DNA of 64,000 nt from Vibrio sp. 10N.261.45.E2 (GCF_002875705.1 NZ_MCZZ01000124.1:1-64000); one strand, 5' to 3'. Counted from the first letter of the stretch, positions 1-8,291 are shown. A program made the numbers and translations. The notes: generated by a model from the letters alone, not told the origin.

Positions 1-18
1 GATCAAACTCTTCAATTT
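1..18 (-). rRNA. rrs: 16S rRNA, 5' end only (partial)
   Basis: Read on the minus strand, the first 18 bases are AAATTGAAGAGTTTGATC, the conserved 5' end of bacterial 16S rRNA. The rest of the operon lies outside the window to the left. Confidence 0.9.
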
Positions 19-294
19 AAAGTTTTGATTACCTAAATTAATAGGTGTGACTCAACGAATACTGACTTCAAAACTAATATTTACCGCTCTTTCGAAAAAG
101 AACAGAAACATGTAATTCTAAAGCTATTACCATTCCAACAGAATGATAATGAATTGACTGTGTCAAATAACCGAGGTTATTTGTATTGGTCACTCAGTTC
201 ATTGAAATCAATTTGTTACCGAAGTAACTGCCATTCCTGAGAATGACGTTTTGATATTCATCAACGAGTGCCCACACAGATTGATAGGTTTAAA

Positions 295-307
295 TTGTTA
301 AAGAGCT
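295..307 (-). promoter_or_regulatory. boxA antitermination site in rRNA leader
   Basis: The minus strand reads AGCTCTTTAACAA, the boxA element bound by NusB/S10 in rRNA leaders. It lies between the promoters and the 16S start, as in other gammaproteobacterial rrn operons. Confidence 0.8.
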
Positions 308-358
308 TTGCTTATCGAAACTTTCTTTTTACAAAGAAACCCTTGAAAGTGGACGTGA

Positions 359-386
359 ATTCTAGCGATTTAATCTTAAGTGTCAA
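359..386 (-). promoter_or_regulatory. rRNA promoter P2
   Basis: On the minus strand TTGACA (381-386) and TAGAAT (359-364) are separated by 16 bp, a strong sigma-70 promoter pointing to the 16S gene. It is the promoter nearer to 16S. Confidence 0.75.
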
Positions 387-474
387 ACACTTTTTAAAAT
401 TAATTTCTTTCGAACTTTCCGTCTTACTGATTACTGCCGAAGCCTTGTGGCGTCTGCCGTGTCAGTGAGGCGGC

Positions 475-502
475 ATTATAGAGATCATCGAAAACATGGC
501 AA
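475..502 (-). promoter_or_regulatory. rRNA promoter P1
   Basis: On the minus strand TTGCCA (497-502), 16 bp, TATAAT (475-480), followed by a GC-rich GCCGCC stretch typical of stringently controlled rRNA promoters. About 115 bp upstream of P2. Short reading frames in either strand of positions 260-710 are leader, not genes. Confidence 0.8.
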
Positions 503-603
503 CCCCTTTTTTGATAAAAATTCAAAAAACTTGCTTAAGTGGCTACTTTTACGTCAAAAGGCTCTTTCGCAGCTCAAAGCTCATACAATAATGGGCATAT
601 TAC

Positions 604-1128
604 TTAAAACTTTGCGATTAGCTCTTTCGAAAAAGCCTCTATATCTAGCTCAATGCTCCATTTCTCACTCAACTCTAGGATGTTATCTAGCGATTGCTGA
701 ACGGTTTTGATCGTCAATGTGTTGTTGTCTAGGTCGTATACCTGTTTTTGCGTGGTGTAATAGAAATAAAGAATGATCAGCGCGTCTCGGTCGCCTTGCT
801 CCGCTTTGGGTTGAATACGCTTAAGCTTACGATAGATTTGATTGTGGATTTGTTTAAGATTCCATACATAAAGCGCTTCTTTGAAGTAATCATGCCCTTT
901 CACACGGCTCGCAATAAATGCATTCAAGGCAACAGATAAAATCACGCCTAATACGTTCAAGTGGAAGTTACCCGTCGATTCGCCTGCTATTGATTGTCCT
1001 GAGCCGAATAGATCAATCAGTATGGTTCCGAATACAATGGCGAACACGGCGAGTGATCCAACCAACGAAACCAACAACAGGTTCATCTTCTTTCTATATT
1101 CTTCTTTATTGATCTTCTGTAACTTCAC
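604..1128 (-). CDS. DUF3087 family membrane protein
   Basis: A 174-residue protein with two hydrophobic segments (about residues 17-38 and 57-75), then a basic, probably cytoplasmic helical half. I recognise it as the DUF3087 family of marine gammaproteobacteria; its function is unknown. The start is GTG: AAGGA lies 8 nt upstream, and the first ATG (residue 15) would remove charged residues before the first membrane segment. It is a single gene, convergent with the rRNA leader and divergent from trmY. Confidence 0.75.
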   Translation of the reverse strand: MKLQKINKEEYRKKMNLLLVSLVGSLAVFAIVFGTILIDLFGSGQSIAGESTGNFHLNVLGVILSVALNAFIASRVKGHDYFKEALYVWNLKQIHNQIYRKLKRIQPKAEQGDRDALIILYFYYTTQKQVYDLDNNTLTIKTVQQSLDNILELSEKWSIELDIEAFSKELIAKF

Positions 1129-1384
1129 CGACTACTTCCTTATGTAAGTCACCTAATAATTTGCGCATACTATCTACGTAAACATTGGGTCGCTTCAACC
1201 CTTACCATCTTGTAATGTGGTCATTCTCTATTTAATACGCAGAGTTCTTCTGATTGGCGCTATACGCAACTCTATTTGACTTCATTAATAGAAAAGAGTT
1301 ACATACCGCCACAAATTTGGTTATTCATCAATTCATGTTGCTAAAGCTCATTTCGCTTTATCACATACTGACAAGGTACATTCC

Positions 1385-1984
1385 ATGCGTTCATTTGTAT
1401 TACGCGCTCGCGCAGCCCCTACAGAGAGTAAACTTATCTTAGAAGGTGTTGGGCAAGATGCTCATACTGAGATTCTGGCTCATACTCTGATGAACACGAT
1501 CTTCGTTGCTCAATCTCACCGTGAGAATGTCACCGTGCACCTTGTATTAGAAAGTACTAAAGACTTCTCACGCACGATTACATTCGATTCAAACGAGATC
1601 ACCAACATTGGTGGCTTCCATGAGTCTGCATTACTCTCAGCGGTAGTAAGAGCGGTTGACGCTTCTCAAGGTATGACCAAAGAGCAGACGCGTCAGGTTG
1701 AACAGGGCATCACTGTTCGTACTATGAGTTTTGAAAAGCTGGTTAAAGAGCTAGCTGAAGACCACCAGCTGTACATGATGGATAAGAAAGGCGACTTTAT
1801 TCGTGATGCAGAGATTGCGGAAAACCCATGTTTCCTTCTAACTGACCATATCCCTATGCCGAAGAAAAGCTACAACAGCTTGAAGCGTTTAGGGACAGAG
1901 AAAATCAGCTTAGGTCCAAACATGTTGTTTGCTTCTCAGTGTGTTGTGTTGATCAACAATGAGCTAGATATTCGCGGTTTCTAA
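1385..1984 (+). CDS. trmY: TrmY-like SPOUT methyltransferase (DUF358/COG1901)
   Basis: A 199-residue protein matching the TrmY/DUF358 family along its length: N-terminal RSFVLRARAAPTESK, central FHESALLSAVVRAV, and a C-terminal knotted region ending in LGPNMLFASQCVVLINNELD. In archaea TrmY methylates pseudouridine 54 of tRNA at N1. Bacterial tRNAs carry ribothymidine there, so the substrate of bacterial members is uncertain. ATG with AAGG 8 nt upstream. It is monocistronic, closed by a hairpin terminator at about 2010-2032. Family assignment is firm; the reaction in this organism is inference. Confidence 0.82.
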   Translation: MRSFVLRARAAPTESKLILEGVGQDAHTEILAHTLMNTIFVAQSHRENVTVHLVLESTKDFSRTITFDSNEITNIGGFHESALLSAVVRAVDASQGMTKEQTRQVEQGITVRTMSFEKLVKELAEDHQLYMMDKKGDFIRDAEIAENPCFLLTDHIPMPKKSYNSLKRLGTEKISLGPNMLFASQCVVLINNELDIRGF

Positions 1985-2009
1985 CTCTAAAAACAAAACA
2001 CAGTGAACA

Positions 2010-2037
2010 AAGCCCGGTTATTCGCCGGGCTTTTGAT
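2010..2037 (+). terminator. Rho-independent terminator of trmY
   Basis: Stem AAGCCCGG / CCGGGCTT with a 7-nt loop, followed by a T-rich run, 25 nt after the trmY stop codon. Confidence 0.85.
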
Positions 2038-2084
2038 TTTTTGGATGCTGAGAATCACTTCTAGTTTATGATCAGCTAAACCCG

Positions 2085-2387
2085 TCACATGAGATCTCGC
2101 ATTAACGTCTCATATTGTTCAGACACCAATACCACCAGATGATTAAGCTCTTTTGCATCTTCCTCTGCCAATAAAAGTTGCCAATCTGTCTGTTGACCAC
2201 TTTCATCTCGTCCAAGCACCTTAGTCTTCCCTTTTTCCGCTTCAAAAGACAAGTGATTAAAGTCGGTATCATGATGTTCATGAGACTCTAAAATTTCAAA
2301 CTCTAAATTTCCGGTCGGCTTTACTTGAATGTGGGCATGAAAATGTTGCTGATTCTGTAACTCATATTCCCTATGTATTGCGAACAT
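2085..2387 (-). CDS. Small hypothetical protein
   Basis: A 100-residue soluble acidic protein, His-rich near the N-terminus (QNQQHFHAHIQV, ESHEHHDTDF), then a helical C-terminal half. I do not recognise a family with assigned function. The start is the ATG at 2387: GGAGG sits just upstream, whereas an upstream in-frame TTG lies before the Shine-Dalgarno. It converges on trmY, and no signal peptide or membrane segment is visible. The histidines could bind metal, but their spacing does not prove it. Confidence 0.6.
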   Translation of the reverse strand: MFAIHREYELQNQQHFHAHIQVKPTGNLEFEILESHEHHDTDFNHLSFEAEKGKTKVLGRDESGQQTDWQLLLAEEDAKELNHLVVLVSEQYETLMRDLM

Positions 2388-2768
2388 ACTCCCTCCTATC
2401 AACCTTAATCTAAGCTCGTAAACAACCTGTTATACAGTACCTGCTCTTCAAGGTTGCCCCCTAATAGCAAGTATCTATACAAAGTGTAGGCTTCCGATTT
2501 CGGTACTAGAGCAAAATCAGCCGACTGTTTGATACTAGACAAAATAGCGTTCAGTATTGTGACGCTTCGATTGATCTTTCTTGACGGGTATAAGCCAGCT
2601 CAAGAGTCCAACAAAAATGACCAAGTATCTAATTTATAAAACTTGCGCTTAGTTCCATTTATTTCACCTATTGGTCTGACCTTTGAGAATATTATGACGT
2701 TGAGCTCCAAGCTTTTGATTCGATAGTTATACTTTTAATAATTTCGGTGAATTTATTTAAGGTAATAC
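2388..2768. other. Intergenic region, nothing recognised
   Basis: About 380 bp between a small minus-strand gene and a decayed plus-strand gene. It is AT-rich; I see no convincing ORF, RNA gene or long inverted repeat. It presumably holds promoters for both flanking genes. Confidence 0.5.
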
Positions 2769-3338
2769 ATGTCGATTTTTACCGTATTCTTCTGTGGAAC
2801 AGGATCCAACTCAGAAGATAATAACCATAAGAACTATGTGTCTGGCGAGCTAATATCAACATTGGCGAAGAATACCACCGGCCGAGACATGATTGACTAT
2901 ATCCAGGTAGACGGCGTTGGCAGCGGAAACCAAAACGAATGGTTAAAGCAAGGCAAGGACGATACATACTCTGCGATTAGAGGGACTCTGCAAGGCAAAG
3001 GTATTAACGAGTTGGGGAACGCAACTTAAAGCGAGCACAACATTAAACTTCTCCCGACAACGCATCATCGAGTTATACGAGCAGATGCGCAGTCACGAGA
3101 GTACTTCAATAAAATGCACGGTATGACTTACACGGCTGAGAACCGACTACTATGGACAAGCAAAGATAGAATCGGCCAGCAGAGAGAACGGCGTTATGGT
3201 ATTCCGATGTATCGTTTTCAGTTTCCCGGCATAACCAACAACTACGGCGATGCGATTAATCGACACCACTGCGATGTATTAGCCATCAATGCTTTCGCTA
3301 CACACGGTACTTCTGCCGCGCTACCAAACACAGTCTGA
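2769..3338 (+). pseudogene. Remnant of a DUF2235-like (Tle-type lipase) gene
   Basis: Residues 1-86 (2769-3026) start like DUF2235/Tle-type alpha/beta hydrolases: IFTVFFCGTGSNSED, then IQVDGVGSGNQNEW and IRGTLQGKGINEL. A TAA stop at 3027 ends this frame. The same frame resumes and stays open to 3338 with text that still looks like protein (REYFNKMHGMTYTAENRLLW, YRFQFPGITNNYGDAINRHH). The whole is about 190 codons, far shorter than full members, so the middle, including any GxSxG motif, seems deleted. The DUF2235 link is by eye. Members of that family include type VI secretion phospholipase effectors; no vgr, hcp or immunity gene is nearby. Confidence 0.6.
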
Positions 3339-3367
3339 TATTCCTATTTGATAAGCAGTTAAACAAA

Positions 3368-3393
3368 AAAGAGCTCAACTAAGTGAGCTCTTT
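3368..3393. terminator. Bidirectional hairpin terminator
   Basis: AAAGAGCTCA / TGAGCTCTTT hairpin between the remnant gene and the convergent permease gene. An A-tract on one side and T-rich sequence on the other would let it serve the permease. Confidence 0.7.
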
Positions 3394-3443
3394 GCATTAT
3401 CTATCTCTTGGTATCGATAGTTTTATCCAAGCATCAAATCTGA

Positions 3444-4544
3444 TTAACCAAAGATGAAGCTGTATAGGAAGCCTGCACCCATCGCCATGCTGAGGATAAC
3501 GAATAGGAAGGCTGCAATCATTTGGTTCTTGAAGATTGATTTAAGCAGGATAACTTCCGTCAAACTTGCGCCAGCACTACCAATGATCAATGCCATGACT
3601 GAACCCAACGCCATGCCTTTCTGTACTAGAGCAGCACTTAGTGGGATTACCGCTTCAGCTCGAATGTACAGTGGGATACCAATTACAGCCGCTACCGGAA
3701 TCGCATACCACATACCTTCACCAGCGTACTGTGCAATTAGGTCAGTAGGAATGAAGCCGTAGATGAATGAACCAATCGCGATACCCATCATTAGGTAAGG
3801 GAAAACTTGTTTGAAATCTTTCCAAGTTGAGAACCAAATTCTCATCCAACGGCTAGGTTCTTTCTTCTCTACGATTTCCACCGTCGCGCTTCCATCCGCT
3901 GAGCTGCATGAAACGGTCACTTGTGGCTCTTCTTTCTTAGAATCGCAGCAAGATGTCTCTTTAGCCATTACTGGTGCAGGTTCGCCGCATGCACTTGTAC
4001 CACACGAAGATTCAGCTTTTATTGGCGCAGCTTTCTTAGGAGCAGAGTCACCACAGCTAGTGCCACAGTTTGAAGTTGAACCTGTTGATTCATACGCTTC
4101 AGGTTTTACATAACGCTCAAAGCCAAGCTTCTCCAGTGCGTAACCAGCGACTACAGACACTGTCATTGCGACAAGGAAGTAGAACACAGCGACTTGCCAA
4201 CCGAACGTAATCACGAACAAGCCAATGATCACTGGGTTCAATAGTGGGCTACCGAATAGGAATACCATCATTGGACCGAAACCCGCTCGTGCACGCAGCA
4301 ACCCTTTTAAGAAGGGAATGGTTGAACATGAACAGAAAGGCGTAATCGCCCCCAAAAACGCAGCAACCACATAACCCTTACCGTTACGCGAGCTCAGAAT
4401 AGATTGAATCTTCTCTGGCGTAAGAAACTCTTGAAGAATCCCGACAATATAGCTGATCGCTAAGAATAGGATAATTAACTCTACGGCTAAGAAAGCGAAC
4501 ATATCAAGTGCGTCTTTTAGCATTGTTAACATTTCATTGCTCAT
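3444..4544 (-). CDS. Permease of the YraQ/ArsP (DUF318) family with Cys-rich loop
   Basis: A 366-residue polytopic inner-membrane protein. The N-terminal half has the family hallmark FCSCSTIPFLKGLLRARAGF and GSPLLNPVIIGLF; the C-terminal half repeats the fold (PLYIRAEAVIPLSAAL, GSAGASLTEVILL). Between them is a long cytoplasmic loop (about residues 160-225) full of Cys pairs (NCGTSCGDS, SSCGTSACGE, TSCCDS), suggesting thiophilic metal or metalloid binding. ArsP members export organoarsenicals; the substrate here is not known. The start is the ATG at 4544 with GGAG 6 nt upstream, not an upstream alternative. It is divergent from an arsR-sigZ operon with shared palindromic operators. Confidence 0.82.
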   Translation of the reverse strand: MSNEMLTMLKDALDMFAFLAVELIILFLAISYIVGILQEFLTPEKIQSILSSRNGKGYVVAAFLGAITPFCSCSTIPFLKGLLRARAGFGPMMVFLFGSPLLNPVIIGLFVITFGWQVAVFYFLVAMTVSVVAGYALEKLGFERYVKPEAYESTGSTSNCGTSCGDSAPKKAAPIKAESSCGTSACGEPAPVMAKETSCCDSKKEEPQVTVSCSSADGSATVEIVEKKEPSRWMRIWFSTWKDFKQVFPYLMMGIAIGSFIYGFIPTDLIAQYAGEGMWYAIPVAAVIGIPLYIRAEAVIPLSAALVQKGMALGSVMALIIGSAGASLTEVILLKSIFKNQMIAAFLFVILSMAMGAGFLYSFIFG

Positions 4545-4601
4545 AATTAACTCCGAACTGGATTGAGAGTCGGGCTCTATGAGAAAAGCAACCAACCCTT
4601 A

Positions 4602-4621
4602 ATTTCGAATATTCTCGAATT
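4602..4621. promoter_or_regulatory. ArsR-type operator 1
   Basis: ATTTCGA-N6-TCGAATT, a near-perfect 7+7 inverted repeat 58 bp upstream of the permease start. It has the same half-sites and 6-bp spacer as two more sites in this divergent intergenic region. Confidence 0.7.
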
Positions 4622-4651
4622 ATAGAAATAAACCACACCAGATCAAGAATT

Positions 4652-4671
4652 ATTTCGATAAAAATCGAAAT
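4652..4671. promoter_or_regulatory. ArsR-type operator 2
   Basis: Perfect inverted repeat ATTTCGA-N6-TCGAAAT, about midway between the divergent permease and arsR genes and 50 bp from operator 1. Confidence 0.75.
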
Positions 4672-4738
4672 AACTGTCAAAACCAAATTTTTTCAATAAC
4701 TTATACAACCACAGTTTTTAAATTTGAATTCAGAATAC

Positions 4739-4758
4739 ATTTCGACTAACATCGAAAT
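4739..4758. promoter_or_regulatory. ArsR-type operator 3
   Basis: Perfect inverted repeat ATTTCGA-N6-TCGAAAT ending 20 bp before the arsR start codon, positioned for autorepression. Confidence 0.75.
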
Positions 4759-4777
4759 TAAATCTTGAGGAGTTAAT

Positions 4778-5074
4778 ATGAACTTAGAAGTCGTTGCGAA
4801 AGCACTTAAAGAGTTAGGCCACCCTATTCGCCTATCCATTTATAAGAGTGTCGTTAAAGCGGGCTATCAAGGCATTGCAGTTGGCGGCCTACAAGAAGAG
4901 CTAGGTATTCCCGGTTCTACCTTATCTCACCACATTTCAAGCTTGGCGTCTGCGGGCCTGATCAGCCAAAGACGAGAAGGAAGAACTCTGTTCTGCGTGG
5001 CAGAGTATGAGTGCTTAGAAGGCGTGATTGATTTCTTACAAGACGAGTGTTGTGTGAATGAACAGTGCAACTAA
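4778..5074 (+). CDS. ArsR family transcriptional repressor
   Basis: A 98-residue winged-helix protein. It has the ArsR core LKELGHPIRLSIYKSVVKAG (residues 10-29), recognition helix PGSTLSHHISSLASAGLI, wing RREGRTLFCVAE, and a C-terminal cysteine cluster (DECCVNEQC). ArsR repressors release DNA on metal or metalloid binding; the C-terminal Cys are candidate ligands. ATG is preceded by GAGGAG. The gene overlaps sigZ by 17 bp, so the two are translationally coupled. Three matching palindromes upstream suggest it represses itself and the divergent permease. Confidence 0.88.
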   Translation: MNLEVVAKALKELGHPIRLSIYKSVVKAGYQGIAVGGLQEELGIPGSTLSHHISSLASAGLISQRREGRTLFCVAEYECLEGVIDFLQDECCVNEQCN

Positions 5075-5642
5075 TGCACCTTTGAAGATCGAACAACTCT
5101 GGGCCGAATATCAACAAGCATTAAAGTCATTCCTGTATTCAAAGGTCAACAATTCTGCAGATGTAGACGACTTGCTCCAAGATATCTTAATTAAGACCTA
5201 TCAGAACTTAGACAAGGTACAAGATGCGAGCAGCGTTAAGGCTTGGCTGTTCCAGTTAGCCAACAACACCATTATCGACTTCTACCGTAAACATGCACGC
5301 CAACAACGCGATAGCCAAATTGATGCTGAAGATCTGTGGTTTACCGATTTAGACCAAGATTCTGAATTTAAGCAGAAGCTCTCATTGTGTATTGAACCTT
5401 TTATTCAGGCACTGCCAGAGCAAAGTGCATCGCTACTGCTTGCGGTCGACATTAAAGGTCAAAGTCAGAAAGAGATCGCAGAAGCGCAGAACGTCAGTTA
5501 CTCAACGGTAAAATCCCGAGTACAAAAAAGCCGTGCTGATCTTAAGCACCTGTTTGAAGCGTGTTGTAACTTATCACTAGATAAACAAGGTAATGTGATT
5601 GATTGCGAACTTAAGCCGAACGCCAACTGCGGGCAGTGTTAA
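5058..5642 (+). CDS. sigZ: SigZ family RNA polymerase sigma factor
   Basis: A 194-residue ECF-type sigma factor. Region 2 is at residues 15-85 (SADVDDLLQDILIKTYQNL, WLFQLANNTIIDFYRKH) and region 4 at about 115-165 (LPEQSASLLLAVDIKGQSQKEIAE, STVKSRVQKSRADLK). A Cys-rich tail follows (ACCNL, IDCEL, NCGQC). The tail and the tight coupling to arsR fit the SigZ family, in which sigma factor and ArsR travel together. No anti-sigma gene follows, so control by ArsR and perhaps direct thiol or metal sensing by the tail is likely. The target promoters are unknown. Confidence 0.85.
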   Translation: MNSATNAPLKIEQLWAEYQQALKSFLYSKVNNSADVDDLLQDILIKTYQNLDKVQDASSVKAWLFQLANNTIIDFYRKHARQQRDSQIDAEDLWFTDLDQDSEFKQKLSLCIEPFIQALPEQSASLLLAVDIKGQSQKEIAEAQNVSYSTVKSRVQKSRADLKHLFEACCNLSLDKQGNVIDCELKPNANCGQC

Positions 5643-5673
5643 TCGTTCCAACTAATCCGTTATTTCAATACAA

Positions 5674-5704
5674 CAAAGCCAGCAATTGATGCTGGCTTTG
5701 TTGT
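5674..5704 (+). terminator. Terminator of arsR-sigZ
   Basis: CAAAGCCAGC / GCTGGCTTTG hairpin followed by TTGTTTT, 32 nt after the sigZ stop. Confidence 0.85.
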
Positions 5705-5777
5705 TTTCATAATCTGCAAATCACTTTGCTTAAGCGGACCTAGTGCTTGCGCGAACCTAATACTTGAGTGAACCTAA

Positions 5778-6392
5778 CTACGCTGCTTCCGCTTTTACCA
5801 AGGGTTGATAGCGCCCTGGCTTGTGATTCATTGCTAGAATCAAGTTGGTGACTATCGCACCAAGTACAGACAGAAGAACCAGTGATACATCAACAATGAA
5901 CAGAGAAAGCACAACAATCGTGCAATCCAGTGCCATCTGAACTTTACCCGCTCGAATACCAAAACGTTCTTGTAAGAACAGCGCCAGAATGTTGAAGCCG
6001 CCTAAGCTCATCTTATGACGGAAAATCACTAACATGCCGGTACCAATCAAGCCACCACCAAGCAAAGCTGCATACAATGCATGGATTTCGGCAATTTGAA
6101 TCACGTGGTACAAGTGATCAACGGCAAACGAAACAATCGAAACGGCAATAAAGGTATTGATGGTGAAACGCCAGCCCATACGAGCAACCGACAAAATATA
6201 GAAAGGTAAGTTGAGCGCGAAGAACACTTGACCAAAGCTTAGGTCTGTTACTTTGGTAATGAAAATTGCTAGACCAGCCGTGCCTCCGGTGAGCAAACCG
6301 ACTTGATTGAAAAAGATAACACCGAGTGAAACCAGTGCGCTACCTAAGATCAGTGCCAGTAAATTTTCGCGAAGGTTATGATCTTTATCCAT
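5778..6392 (-). CDS. YitT family (DUF161) membrane protein
   Basis: A 204-residue protein with five or six membrane segments and the YitT signature QVGLLTGGTAGLAIFITKVT near the N-terminus and GGGLIGTGMLVIFRHKMSLGGF in the middle. It lacks the C-terminal soluble DUF2179 domain of longer Bacillus YitT proteins, as is usual for the short proteobacterial form. Function unknown; transport has been suggested. I prefer the ATG at 6392, preceded by GGGAGAG, over one ten codons upstream. Confidence 0.8.
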   Translation of the reverse strand: MDKDHNLRENLLALILGSALVSLGVIFFNQVGLLTGGTAGLAIFITKVTDLSFGQVFFALNLPFYILSVARMGWRFTINTFIAVSIVSFAVDHLYHVIQIAEIHALYAALLGGGLIGTGMLVIFRHKMSLGGFNILALFLQERFGIRAGKVQMALDCTIVVLSLFIVDVSLVLLSVLGAIVTNLILAMNHKPGRYQPLVKAEAA

Positions 6393-6422
6393 GTGAATGA
6401 CTCTCCCTGAATCTTTTAACAT

Positions 6423-6767
6423 CGCGTTTCAGTCATGATGAAACGATTTACGCCCAAATTTACGATGTTTGACAGATAAGTCGAGCGAACGAGTAATGTT
6501 ACTTAGTAATTAGTTTGTATATTAGTTTTTACAGCTTTGTGAAAGCTACAGTTAAACAGACACTTACAACTATGAATTTCGATATCTATTCTTAAATACA
6601 TACTTCTATCTATTAACTAACGAGCTTCGAGTTTTCTCATTTATTGCATACATTTTATCCCAACTCTAACGAAGCAGCAATCTATGCATAAAACGCATAG
6701 ATCACATCACAAATTGTCATTTGATACATAACTTACTCATCACTATGATGCGCGGCTTCTTACAACA
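6423..6767. other. Intergenic region, AT-rich
   Basis: About 345 bp between divergent genes. Apart from the inverted repeat at 6680-6702 I see no other element or ORF. Confidence 0.5.
6680..6702. promoter_or_regulatory. Inverted repeat upstream of His-rich gene
   Basis: Perfect 8+8 inverted repeat ATCTATGC-N7-GCATAGAT about 85 bp upstream of the His-rich gene. It could be an operator; no cognate regulator gene is adjacent. Confidence 0.45.
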
Positions 6768-6788
6768 TTGAGCGCATGTAAACACCGT

Positions 6789-7016
6789 ATGTTTTCACAA
6801 TCTCTTTTTGCCCAACTTGCTAGAATGACGCTATTTCTCGTCATTAGTTTGGTTATTGTGCATCACAGTCAGCCATTGATCGATCTCTTGGCTCAGCATG
6901 CCGTAAGCAGTGGTTGCCACCAGCAGTCAGGGCATGATCATTCTGGGCACGAACACCACCATGAGATGACTGACCATAACATTTCAGCGCAAGACCACTC
7001 ACATCACCACCATTAA
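6789..7016 (+). CDS. Small His-rich membrane-anchored protein
   Basis: A 75-residue protein (82 if a TTG at 6768 is used; neither start has a clear Shine-Dalgarno). It has one hydrophobic segment near residues 9-28 and an exported-looking tail packed with histidines: HQQSGHDHSGHEHHHEM, then a run of four His at the C-terminus. This layout resembles small DUF2946-like or metal-buffering proteins; the assignment is tentative. It ends 15 bp before the MFS gene, so the two probably form an operon. Zinc, copper or nickel binding is inference from composition. Confidence 0.65.
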   Translation: MFSQSLFAQLARMTLFLVISLVIVHHSQPLIDLLAQHAVSSGCHQQSGHDHSGHEHHHEMTDHNISAQDHSHHHH

Positions 7017-7031
7017 TTTAAGAGTATTAGA

Positions 7032-8243
7032 ATGAGCATTTTCCGTTTTCCATTACTGGTATGGCTTGGGATAGGCACACTTATTATCAGTCTAGGGATC
7101 AGACAATCATTCGGCATTTTCATGATGCCAATTTCAGAGCATTTCGACACAGGTCGCGAGTTTTTCAGCTTCGCGATTGCGCTACAAAACCTATTGTTCG
7201 GTGTGTTCCAACCTTTTGTTGGTATGGCGGCTGATAAATGGGGAGCAAGGCGCATCATTATCGCTGGTGCATGTGCTTACGGTTTGGGTTTACTTCTTAC
7301 CTCAATTTCTACCGAATCGAGCATGCTTTACGTTTCATTGGGTGCACTCGTTGGCCTTGGATTAAGTGCGACAAGTTATGTGATCGTACTTGGTGCTGTC
7401 GCTAAAGTTGTACCAGCAGAGCACGCGGCTAAAGCGTTTGGCTTAACCACGGCTGCAGGTTCATTTGGTATGTTCGCGGTCATTCCAGGCGCACAATACA
7501 TGCTGAACGAGTTTGATTGGCAAAGTGCGATGCAAGTATTTGGCGTACTTTGTTGTTTGATGATCTCTTTTGCGCTGTTCATGCGAGCGCCAAAAGCAGC
7601 CTCAAACAAACAAGCGCAGGCAGAAGAGAACCAAACACTGAAAGAAGCATTGTCTGAAGCGTTTGCTCACAAAGGTTACTGGTTGATTCATGCAGGCTTC
7701 TTCGTGTGTGGTTTCCACGTAATGTTTATCGCAACACACTTACCAAGCTACTTAGCAGACAAAGACCTACCAGCGAGCAGCGCTGCGATGGCACTGGCTT
7801 ACGTTGGCATCTTCAACATCTTCGGATCTTACTTCTGGGGTGTGATGGGCGACAAGTTCAGCAAGCGCCACGTTATGTCTGCACTGTACTTAGTTCGCAC
7901 CGTGGTTATCGGTGCGTTTGTCACTCTGCCTGTAACTGAATCAACCGCGGCTATCTTCGGTGCGGCAATTGGCTTCTGTTGGTTGGGTACGGTTCCGCTA
8001 ACTTCTGGCTTAGTTCGTCAGATCTTCGGTGCGCGTTATCTATCTACTTTGTACGGTTTGGTGTTCTTTACTCACCAAGTGGGTAGCTTCTTAGGCGCTT
8101 GGGTTGGTGGTCGTATTTACGATTACTACGGTTCTTACGAACCAATCTGGTGGTCAACAGTGGTATTGGCATTTGCAGCAGCGCTTATCCATTTACCCAT
8201 CAATGACAAGCCGATTGAGCGAATCAAATTGGCAATGGCTTAA
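7032..8243 (+). CDS. MFS transporter
   Basis: A 403-residue protein with 12 predicted membrane segments. The loop 2-3 signature is GMAADKWGARRII and the loop 8-9 counterpart GVMGDKFSKRHV. The charged, hydrophilic central loop (KAASNKQAQAEENQTLKEA, about residues 190-208) separates two six-helix halves. It resembles the oxalate/formate-monocarboxylate (OFA-like) branch, but the substrate cannot be read from the sequence. It follows the His-rich gene by 15 bp and is closed by a strong terminator. Confidence 0.85.
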   Translation: MSIFRFPLLVWLGIGTLIISLGIRQSFGIFMMPISEHFDTGREFFSFAIALQNLLFGVFQPFVGMAADKWGARRIIIAGACAYGLGLLLTSISTESSMLYVSLGALVGLGLSATSYVIVLGAVAKVVPAEHAAKAFGLTTAAGSFGMFAVIPGAQYMLNEFDWQSAMQVFGVLCCLMISFALFMRAPKAASNKQAQAEENQTLKEALSEAFAHKGYWLIHAGFFVCGFHVMFIATHLPSYLADKDLPASSAAMALAYVGIFNIFGSYFWGVMGDKFSKRHVMSALYLVRTVVIGAFVTLPVTESTAAIFGAAIGFCWLGTVPLTSGLVRQIFGARYLSTLYGLVFFTHQVGSFLGAWVGGRIYDYYGSYEPIWWSTVVLAFAAALIHLPINDKPIERIKLAMA

Positions 8244-8291
8244 CGTTTTATGCTAACTCCCCCACTAGCGTAAACGACAAGTCGTTCCAAT

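Noticed and set aside
268..710. Two short plus-strand reading frames near the left edge
   Set aside because: They lie in the rRNA leader and promoters (boxA, P2, P1) and lack Shine-Dalgarno or protein-like composition.
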